64,000 nucleotides of DNA. Source: Paralithodes platypus. Its lineage: Eukaryota > Arthropoda > Malacostraca > Decapoda > Lithodidae. Position 1 is the stretch's first letter. Each line of letters begins with the position of its first letter. The DNA lies in contig CM064509.1 in assembly GCA_032716605.1 (NCBI GenBank), positions 37,089,259-37,153,258 on the forward strand, written 5' to 3'. The notes beneath the pieces are model-generated. The model ran no database searches, had not been told where the DNA came from, and was given only the letters and a program-made list of their open reading frames with translations. The position numbers were made by a program, and so were the translations under genes. This document shows positions 55,960 to 64,000 of the stretch, piece by piece.

Positions 55960-57990
55960 GGTATGTGGGGGGGGGTCGTGGATGTGGTTGTCTGGATAGT
56001 AGTGTTGGTGGGAGTAGTGGTGGTATGGGGGAGGGTCGTGGTTATGGTAGGTTGGGTAGTAGTGTTGGTGGGTGTAGTGGTGGTATGGGGGTTCGTGGTT
56101 GTGGTAGCCTGGGTAGTAATGTTGGTGGGGATAGTGGTGGTGTGGGGGGGTTCGTGGTTGTGGTAGGCTGGGTAGTAGTGTTGGTGGGGATACTGGTGGT
56201 ATGTGGGGATCGTTGTTGTGGTAGTCTGGGTAGTAGTGTTGGTGGGGATAGTGGTGGTATGGAGGGCGTCGTGGTTGTGGTAGTCTGGGTAGTAGTGTTG
56301 GTGGGGATAGTGGTGGTATGTGGGGATCGTTGTTGTGGTAGTCTGAGTAGTAGTGTTGGTGGGGATAGTGGTGGTATGGTGGGGGGGGGGGTCGTGGTTG
56401 TGGTAGGCGGGGTAGTAGTGATGCTAGGGGGTAGTGGTGGTATGGAGGGTTCGTGTATGTAGTAGTCTGGGTAGTAGTGTTGGTGGGAGTAGTGGTGATA
56501 TGGGGTGGTCGTGGATGTAGTAGTCTGGGTAGTAGTGTTGGTGGGTGTAGACATGGTATGAAGGGTCGTGGTTGTAGTAGTCTATGTAGTAGTGTTGGTG
56601 GGTGTAGTCATGGTATGAAGGGTCGTGGTTGTAGTAGTCTATGTAGTAGTGTTGGTGGGTGTAGTCATGGTATGAAGGATAGTGGTTGTAGTAGTCTATG
56701 TAGTAGTGTTGGTGGGTGTAGTCATGGTATGAAGGATAGTGGTTGTAATAGTCTATGTAGTAGTGTTGGTGGGTGTAGTCATGGTATGAAGGATAGTGGT
56801 TGTAGTAGTCTGTGTAGTAGTGTTGGTGGGTGTAGTCATGGTATGAAGGATAGTGGTTGTAGTAGTCTATGTAGTAGTGTTGGTGGGTGTAGTCATGGTA
56901 TGAAGGGTAGTGGTTGTAGTAGTCTATGTAGTAGTGTTGGTGGGTGTAGTCATGGTATGAAGGATAGTGGTTGTAGTAGTCTATGTAGTAGTGTTGGTGG
57001 GTGTAGTCATGGTATGAAGGATAGTGGTTGTAGTAGTCTATGTAGTAGTGTTGGTGGGTGTAGTCATGGTATGAAGGATAGTGGTTGTAGTAGTCTATGT
57101 AGTAGTGTTGGTGGGTGTAGTCATGGTATGAAGGGTCGTGGTTGTAGTAGTCTATGTAGTAGTGTTGGTGGGTGTAGTCATGGTATGAAGGATAGTGGTT
57201 GTAGTAGTCTATGTAGTAGTGTTGGTGGGTGTAGTCATGGTATGAAGGATAGTGGTTGTAGTAGTCTATGTAGTAGTGTTGGTGGGTGTAGTCATGGTAT
57301 GAAGGATAGTGGTTGTAGTAGTCTGTGTAGTAGTGTTGGTGGGTGTAGTCATGGTATGACAGGTAGTGGTTGTAGTAGTTTGGGTAGTAGTGTTTGTGGG
57401 TGTAGTCATGGTATGAAAGGTAGTGGTTGTAGTAGTCTGTGTAGTAGTGTTGGTGGGGGTAGACATGGTATGAAGGGTAGTGGTTGTAGTAGTTTGGGTA
57501 GTAGTGTTGGTGGGTATAGTCATGGTATGAAAGGTAGTGGTTGTAGTCGTCTGGGTAGTAGAGTTGGTTGGTGTAGACATGGTATGAAAGGTAGTGGTTG
57601 TAGTAGTTTGGGTAGCCTAGTAGTGTTGGTGGGTATAGTCATTGTATGAAAGGTAGTGGTTGTAGTAGTTTGGGTAGTAGTGTTGGTGGGTGTAGTCATG
57701 GTATGAAAGGTAGTGGTTGTAGTAGTTTGGGTAGTAGTGTTGGTGGGTGTAGTCATGGTATGAAGGATCGTGGTTGTAGTAGTCTGTGTAGTAGTGTTGG
57801 TGGGTGTAGTCATGGTATGAAGGGTCGTGGTTGTAGTAGTCTATGTAGTAGTGTTGGTGGGTGTAGTCATGGTATGAAGGATCGTGGTTGTAGTAGTCTG
57901 TGTAGTAGTGTTGGTGGGTGTAGTCATGGTATGAACGGTAGTGGTCTGTGTAGTAGTGTTGGGCGGTGTAGACATGGTATGTAGTAGTTT
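55960..57990. repeat. 57-bp minisatellite, about 35 units
   Basis: The consensus unit contains GTAGTAGTGTTGGTGGGTGT and CATGGTATGAAGG and is 57 bp long. Units are diverged before 56550 and highly uniform from about 56550 to 57350. Because 57 is three times 19, one plus frame stays open for 398 codons (56453-57649) with a 19-residue Gly/Cys/Ser unit, and minus frames are open with Thr-rich and Tyr/His-rich units. I treat these as by-products of the repeat. Confidence 0.95.
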
Positions 57991-59142
57991 GGGTAATAGT
58001 GTTGGTAGTAGTGGTGGTAGTGGAAGGAGGAGCTAGAGATAAGATGACCTTGTTTACATTGGTCCCTCTGATATACACTGCTCTTTTGTTTTAGACGCAA
58101 AAATATCAAATTTTAGGTATTTAATTAAACATAACACATTAGTTGCAAGTGCCGTTTAAAAGCTAAGGTGAAATTTAGTACACAATCAGAATAGTTAATA
58201 AATCATAATGTAATCTATTGAATAGAACGAAGGAGAAATTATGAAATTAAGCAAAATACTATTATTAGTGACAATTATTACAATTTTAATTTACTTGAAA
58301 TATAAAATATGGTAAATAATAAGCCATCTACAAAATTAATAAAATATAATAAATTAAAATTTAAATTAAAATGTAAAACTTACAAACTAAACAAACCAAA
58401 ATTGGGACAAGGACAATATAAAGTCAAATTAAATTATCAAAATCGCTATGTGGAAACAACGCTTACTAAAATGAAAATTATTAAATAAAAGAACACAATC
58501 CACCACATAGGGTGTACATTACTACATGAGCAAGTTAATCTGTTTCCCAAGCAAACTAATCGCACATATAACAACGCACTATCGTCACGTTAAAGGAAGT
58601 AGTCAAGTTTGGGAAGTCCGGGACGTTCTGGCAAATTTTACTAAACTCTGCATGAATAAAGAAACTACATGTTAAATGTCAAAATATTATTTAAAATCAA
58701 ATTTGCAACATGACAAGACATTAACAATAGTACAAAATACAAATATTGATAAGATATCTATACTATTACAAAATAATATATAAAATACAGTACAGCACTC
58801 ACTAACGATAGTGCTATCGGGTAGGTACCTGTAAGCATAGCATGCCTCAAGTGACCCCTATCAATAACTACCCTACAAATAACCTACATTTATAGCACAA
58901 ATAAACTAAGGAAATCACAAAAGTAAGCAATTGATACTATCGACAATGAATACATATAATATAAAGACAAATAATTGCAAAATATGAAGTAACAACAGAT
59001 TTAAACAAAGAGTACTCTTTTAACAAGAACAATACATTTAAAAAATCATCAATATTAATATTAATAATAGAAAAAGAAAAAGAAAAAGAAAAAGATAAAC
59101 AATAAATACAGACAAAAAACAATAAATACAGTAGTTTAAATT
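57991..59142. other. AT-rich non-coding stretch
   Basis: No gene is recognised. There is a short AGAAAA repeat at 59068-59095. Confidence 0.7.
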
Positions 59143-59466
59143 TGTCTATCTATCTATCTATTGCCTGAAGCCGTGATCCCCGAAGGTGTGGCCACGAACG
59201 AACTGCCCCCATGTACCTCTGTCCCCCAGTCAGTCGACGCCCTTCCTCCCAACCAGCACTGCCTTCATACATATACTGTACTTCCTCACTCCATCCTTCC
59301 ACCTCTCTCTCTCTGTCCTTTCACCTCGCTCTCGTACACCCTCTTAGTCATTCTCTCGCTTCCCATACGTTCCATATGGCCGAACGATCTCAAGGTGTTC
59401 CTTTTCACACTTTCCAGCACATATACCTCCACACCACACCTCCTTCTTACTTCCTCATTCGTCTGT
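59143..59466 (-). pseudogene. RTE-like LINE 3' end with (TAGA)n tail
   Basis: Tail as TCTA repeats at 59143-59162, then the inverse of the RTE C-terminal coding region, parallel to 50973-51290. The break at CATTCGTCTGT is the 5' truncation point. It is inserted next to, or in, the minus-strand LINE that follows. Confidence 0.85.
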
Positions 59467-59802
59467 AAAAACTATATTTGTTAAAAGCTGAATAACAGTT
59501 ATTTAGTCTAAAAGTTATGTCCTCCGTATCTCTAAAGGTATGAAGCAATTTATGACCAAGATATTTGAAATGTTTCACTACCTCCAGTGTGTCACCATTC
59601 AGCTCGATGCTTTGAGAGGGCTCAGACATTTTTGTGCTAAAAATCATACATTTATATTTATCTCTGTATATTGTAAGTTGGTGGACATCGATGCTTGTAC
59701 TGTATAAAGTTTGCTGTAAAGAATAGCCATATATGTGACTAACCCAGCCAGAAGAAATAGATCATCAGCATAGCCCAGGATATTACATTTCACATCTCCC
59801 AT
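59467..59802 (-). pseudogene. LINE RT fragment, part downstream of the RTE insertion
   Basis: The minus strand reads YADDLFLLAGLV (59745-59785) with the catalytic pair, then a decayed stretch and HFKYLGHKLLHTFRDTEDI and NCYSAFNKYSFYRRM. Its upstream half resumes at 60634. Confidence 0.75.
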
Positions 59803-60624
59803 GGATGGAGTCACAACAAAAATACAAGGAAGAGCAGTGGATGTTGGTGCACCGCTGATGAGGGAAGGAATCGAGTGGAAGTTGCCTATACTGCTGTTTG
59901 CTGACGATACAGTTCCGATAAGCGATAAAGAATGGGAGTTGCAACGTCTGGTAAATACGTTTGGAACAGTGTGTGAACAAACGGAATATGAAGGTAAATA
60001 TGGGGAAGAGTAAGGTTATGGTATTTGAAAGGGGTGCAGCCACAGAGTGTGAGGTGAGGTTGAACGGTCAGGTAATGGAGAATGTCAGCTCATTTAAGTA
60101 TTTGGGCAGTGTGTTGAGTAAACATGGGAGTATCGATGAAGAAGTGCGGGAGAGGGTGCAACAGGGGAAGAGGGTTGTAGGAATGCTGAAAGCATAGCAA
60201 AGTATGGACATTGTTGGAGAGACAAATATCAAAAGTGAGAAGGGTGGAAATGAGTTACTTGCGAAGTGCGTGCGGAGTTACAATAAGGGATAGACAGACG
60301 AACGAGGAAGTACGAGAACGGTGTGGTGTGGATGTAAATGTGCTGGAAAGTGTGAAAAGGAACTCCTTGAGATGGTTTGGCCATATGGAATGTATGGGAA
60401 GCGAGAGAATGACTAAGAGAGTGTATGAGAGCGAGGTAGAAGGACGGAGAGGGAGAGGCAGACTGAAAGAGAAGTGGAAGGATGGAATTAAGAAGTATAT
60501 GCATGAATGTGGTGCTGGATGGGAGGAGGGGCGTCGACTGACTAGGGACAGAGGGGCATGGGAGCGTTTCGTTCGTGGCGACCCCTTCGGGAATCACGGC
60601 GTCCGGCAATAAATAGATAGATAG
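59803..60624 (+). mobile_element. 5'-truncated RTE-like insertion with exact 9-bp target duplication
   Basis: ATCTCCCAT occurs at 59794-59802 and again at 60625-60633, directly flanking the insert. It begins within the RT palm (LPILLFADDTVPIS, catalytic pair), shifts frame near 60000, and continues through GQVMENVSSFKYLGSVLSK, RERVQQGKRVVGMLKA, YLRSACGVTIRDRQTNEEV and LRWFGHMECM, ending FGNHGVRQ and a (TAGA) tail. It interrupts the LINE residues CTMGD and VKCN. An 822-bp product of truncated target-primed reverse transcription. Confidence 0.92.
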
Positions 60625-60633
60625 ATCTCCCAT

Positions 60634-61207
60634 TGTACAGCCAGATTTAGTTTCAACTACTTCATTAAATATTTCATCTACATTATATAATAATTGAAAA
60701 AAAAGGCAAGAGAACTCCCCCCCCTGTCTCACTAACTTCTCAATGTAACTGTACTTGCTGCATGATGTCTGTCAATTTACAATAATTGTTTGTGTATTTC
60801 TTAGGTAATGTAGTACAATAATAATATGGTTTACCGGTATATTACGGCAACACAACATTTCTTAGGTAATGTAGTACAATAATAATATGGTTTACCGGTA
60901 TATTACGGCAACACAACATTTCTTAGGTAATGTAGTACAATAATAATATGGTTTACCGGTATATTACGGCAACACAACATTTTTGCTAAAACATAGTGAT
61001 CAACTTGATCGAAGGTCTTGCTAAGATCAATAAATGTAGCTAATGCTGACTTCTTGCAGTTAGTATACTTTTTCATTATATCTTTGAGGATAGAACAAGC
61101 TTTAGTAGTTGAGGATCCAGCTTTAGAACCTAGCTGTCACATTGTTTGTTTTCTGTTACGTCTAGAATATAAAATTGTAAGAGTTTCAAGAGACACGAGG
61201 ACTGCAT
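60634..61207 (-). pseudogene. LINE RT fragment, part upstream of the RTE insertion
   Basis: The minus strand reads ATFIDLSKTFDQVDHYVL (about 60990-61045), then three tandem copies of a 61-bp segment, then LVRQGGEF and VDEIFNEVVETKSGCTMGD, where the RTE interrupts it. Confidence 0.78.
60797..60981. repeat. Three perfect 61-bp tandem copies inside an RT pseudogene
   Basis: TTTCTTAGGTAATGTAGTAC begins at about 60798, 60859 and 60920 with near-perfect identity. It is part of the LINE coding sequence amplified in place. Confidence 0.95.
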
Positions 61208-61545
61208 TCATCACCATCATCATCATCAGCCTGAGTTAGTCCACTGCATGACAAAGGCCTCTCCCAAACGTTTCCACTCCAACCGGTCATATGTTAGTCT
61301 GTTCCATCCTACCCTAGCAAACTTTGTGATATCATCCCTCCATCTAGTTCTCTGTCTAGCTCCATCCCTAGGTTCCCATTCTGTTGCTCTAGTTGTCCAT
61401 CTGTTATCATCTCTTCTAAATATATGACCTGCCCAGGACCATTTCCACTTTTGTATGGTACTGAGAATATCTTCTACTTTTGTTTGTTCTCTTATCCAAG
61501 AGGCTCTCTTCTTATCTCTCCACGTTATGCCTAACATTATCCTTA
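61208..61545 (-). pseudogene. RTE/BovB-like LINE 3' fragment
   Basis: The minus strand reads MLGITWRDKKRASWIREQTK, then WSWAGHIFRRDDNRW and GWNRLTYDRLEWKRLGEAF, ending QWTNSG and a stop at about 61226. The 3' tail is a GAT/ATC repeat (61211-61228). The C-terminal pattern differs from the TAGA-tailed RTE family, so this is a second RTE-type lineage. Confidence 0.85.
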
Positions 61546-61576
61546 CCGGTCGGTAATTAGGAGATTCGGTAAAGTG

Positions 61577-61623
<47 letters not shown>

Positions 61624-61851
61624 TTTTATTTTTTTAGAATAATGCACATCAGTAACTTTCCAGGGAGATCGCAATGCATACAACTAGTATTTAAAAAGTG
61701 AGCAGGATTATATGAAAAGGTTTCTGATGAGTTTCTAAAAAAAATTGGGTGGACTTGGTCATATTAAGGCGAATATATAAAAACAAATAAATACAAATAA
61801 GAATATATAATAAAATATATACAGTATATACTGTATACGCCTACAGTATAT
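61546..61851. other. (ATT)n and AT-rich spacer
   Basis: An ATT repeat at about 61579-61625; otherwise nothing is recognised. Confidence 0.8.
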
Positions 61852-62342
61852 TATAGGTTTGATTCCCGAAGAGAAGTAGAGAAAACCTAATATTTAGTAG
61901 GGGCCCCGGAATCATTGACGATGTTGCCTATTAGCATAATAGTCTCCATTCAACACCCACGTCGGTAGTTTGAATCAACCGCCGCGGGGAAGAAAAAGAG
62001 TCATCTTCATAAGTGCAACGCTACTTCTCTTATGGAATCGTCACAGATTGGGTACCCACTACGAAAAAACTTTCGTAAAAAATAAGAGAAAAGGGAAAAC
62101 AAATTATCCTTTAACACTGTTATTAACAAGCTTCCCATATTCGGTGGATTTTCTTGTGTTGTGGCTTCTTACCGCCTCTCGCCAAGCGGAACAATTCGTC
62201 CTTCAATGATATATCAAGATAAAAACCTCAAAATATCAGCGAATGGGAAGGGGATGGCTGGGAGGGTCCTCATCTTCAATGATTCCGGGGCCCCTACTAT
62301 ATATTAGGAGTTCTCTACTTCCCTTCGGGAATCAAACCTATA
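61852..62342. mobile_element. MITE (family S), 491 bp with ~75-bp TIRs
   Basis: The left arm TATAGGTTTGATTCCCGAAG continues through TAGTAGGGGCCCCGGAATC and GATG; the right arm is its inverse, ending CGGGAATCAAACCTATA. TA dinucleotides flank both sides, but the duplication length is unclear in the AT-rich context. A related GTGGCCCCTCCATCATTGACG follows at 62351. Non-coding. Confidence 0.78.
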
Positions 62343-62889
62343 ATTTAATAGTGGCCCCTCCATCATTGACGAAGTTGCCTGAATTCCAAGACTGGAGGGG
62401 GACATTCGCAATATCGTATCCTCAATAACCGCAGGGTAAAGTCATGAATCCTTATAACAGGGAAAGGTATTCTATTGTTTGCAACAATATAGAAAATATA
62501 AAATAAAAAAGAGTGTGAGCAGTGCGTTGCTTCAAAGAAGCCTGCTCGAGCAACATAGTCCTCTTACATGAGGTCCTCCTACATGAGGTGGTAGTTGTAA
62601 TTTGTGATACCTAGAGCTAATGCAAAAACTCATAATCACATTGACCAGAAACTTGGGCTGAGCCCAGCTTGTCTCTTTGGTCCACCCATTGAGTCACTTC
62701 GACCAATAACATCACTTTTCTATCTAGTGAAACTAGAATAGAAACCTTAATTTTACATCTACAAATGACATACATACTGCATACAATTGACTAACATCGG
62801 GAATACAAGTAGTAAAACAAAAAACAAAAACGTGTCACAGAGATATTGCCTTAATCCAGATGTAGAGAAATGGAAGACAGAAGCTAACT
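62343..62889. other. Unassigned non-coding DNA
   Basis: Apart from the partial S-family similarity at 62351-62380, no gene or element is recognised. Confidence 0.6.
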
Positions 62890-62990
62890 TGATTCTCAAT
62901 CCGGGTTCGAATCCCGGTGGATCATATATACTTTAATTAATTTAATTGGGGGTGTGGTGGTTAGATTAATAAAAATAATATTATTAGTAG
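62890..62990 (+). mobile_element. SINE family B, 5'-truncated copy
   Basis: Starts at a box-B-like GGGTTCGAATCCCGG (62903-62917) and continues through GGTGGATCATATATACTTT to GATTAATAAAAATAATATTA. It matches 63218-63300 closely. Confidence 0.72.
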
Positions 62991-63040
62991 GTTTAGGGAT
63001 ATTTCTTGGAGAGGCCGGTCTATATGATCTGTGCCCCATG

Positions 63041-63124
63041 AATATTCTTTCCTCTCACTTAAACAGTAGGCTACCATAGTGCGGTTGGGAATATGAACAT
63101 GATTAGATTAATATCCAGTATTCG
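63041..63124 (-). repeat. Inverted copy of the window's first ~110 bases
   Basis: AATATTCTTTCCTCTCA, GTAGGCTACCATA and AATATGAACATGATTAGATT are the inverse of 31-110 with a few changes. A dispersed repeat whose coding content, if any, is not visible here. Confidence 0.85.
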
Positions 63125-63167
63125 AGAATGGATAATAAGTCGTAGGCGTGTGCATAAACCTTTAACC

Positions 63168-63300
63168 GTCCTGGTGGTGTAATGGTTAAGGTGGCAAAAA
63201 TATGTGTGTGATAACCCGTGTTCGAATCCCGGTGGATCATATATACTTTAATTAATTTCATTGGGGGTGTGGTGGTGAGATTAATAAAAATAATATTACT
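63168..63300 (+). mobile_element. SINE family B with tRNA-like head
   Basis: CTGGTGGTGTAATGGTTA fits box A and GTGTTCGAATCCCGG (63218-63232) fits box B, 45 bp apart. The tail is A/T-rich (AGATTAATAAAAATAATATT). A complete head distinguishes it from the truncated copy at 62890. Confidence 0.75.
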
Positions 63301-64000
63301 AAAAGGGATAAACATAAGCAGTTAATCCTGCGATTGGGGCACACTCTCTGTTCACAACGGACTCTAGCAAAGTGGTGTAGAGTGAGGAAAACAAGTACTA
63401 CCCTTGAGTAAACTAATAGCACCAGAAAAAAAAGCTGGCTATTTCACAACATACACCGGGGGGAGGGGGGGGGGGCTGTAAAGTGCTGCTATCCTAAGAG
63501 GATTATGCAAGAACCTTGAAACAAAAATGCTGGTAGCCTATAGTGGCCGTGGTCATGTCCCCCCCCCCCCCAGCGTAAAAAATCTGGACATGTAAGATTT
63601 TTTGAAAATTCTAAAATTAACCGAAATCACCCGGTTCTGATCACCTCGAGGTCAGAGATAGCCCAGGGTCAGCAAGGCTGGCCAAAGGGTAAGGTTTTGA
63701 ATTCCTTCGGCGTAATGCCGGCGGGAAGTAGAAACCTAAACGGGACCATCAAGAAACTGTAAGTGACTCCGGTCCCCCCTTGTAATGATTGTGTCCTAAC
63801 CATAAGGGTGGAGAGAAGAGAGAACTGACAAGTTCGTAAGGCTTTTGGTGGCTCCAGACAATTATCGGTTAAAAGAGCAGAGAGAGTTCTATTCCACTTG
63901 GGACTGCTAGCTGAGTAAACTTGTCTAGAATTCCACTGGGAATCCCGTAAGTATGAAACTCATGGGCTGAAAGCCTCGGCACTCTGTCTTTGTAAAACCG
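63301..64000. other. Unassigned DNA with G and C homopolymers
   Basis: G-rich at about 63458-63475 and a C run at about 63558-63571. The final 400 bp are of mixed composition with no recognised gene or repeat end. Confidence 0.6.

Noticed and set aside
56453..57649. 398-codon Gly/Cys/Ser repeat protein
   Set aside because: Frame openness follows from a stop-free 57-bp unit; other frames are open too, and no start context, signal or splice sites support a gene.

Overview
This is a eukaryotic intergenic window made almost entirely of transposable elements and simple repeats. Evidence for a metazoan, probably arthropod, genome: long dinucleotide and trinucleotide microsatellites; Jockey/CR1-type, RTE-type and Penelope-type retroelements; Gypsy elements with integrase upstream of reverse transcriptase; tRNA-headed SINEs; and TATA plus TCAGT initiator motifs at 17549 and 52099. 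A decapod crustacean is my best guess, but no host gene proves it. There are no bacterial operons, CRISPR arrays or rRNA genes.

Layout. 1-4400: nested short inverted-repeat transposons (MITEs) with TTAA or TTA target duplications, one split by a LINE fragment. 4741-8317: LINE remnants, ending at a 100-N assembly gap (8318-8417). 8418-12730: an LTR-like sequence split by a 3.4 kb Sola-like DNA transposon with clear terminal repeats and an ATAT duplication. 12743-17600: decayed plus-strand Gypsy element (GAG-PR-INT-RT-RNaseH) and a candidate 3' LTR promoter. 18684-22220: Penelope-like element whose 3' 1.1 kb is present as an inverted copy. 22982-26265: a long tRNA-derived SINE and interlocking TTAA elements. 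26735-32498: a Russian-doll insertion (SINE split by a CR1, split by a nearly intact LINE). 32500-37400: microsatellites, a LINE relic and a TTA MITE. 37419-44476: minus-strand Gypsy with a 2.2 kb 3' LTR, the same INT-before-RT order and a SCAN-like capsid region. 45142-47800: CR1 with an almost open EN-RT frame. 48737-51960: LINE split by a 1.8 kb solo LTR and an RTE tail. 52099-52507: the only host-gene-like signal, a duplicated core promoter followed by a signal-peptide exon ending at a splice donor. 53109-55173: 2 kb TTA-duplicating transposon with GCGA-rich subterminal zones. 55180-57990: G+T-rich minisatellites of 95 and 57 bp. 58000-64000: AT-rich DNA, LINE and RTE pieces with an exact 9-bp target duplication, a MITE, two SINE copies, and an inverted copy of the first 110 bases of the window.

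The coding capacity is that of selfish elements: endonuclease, reverse transcriptase and RNase H of retroelements, capsid, protease and integrase of Gypsy, and one DDD-type transposase. The short TTAA and TTA elements carry no protein and would depend on transposases supplied elsewhere. Insertions into insertions give a relative age order in several places.
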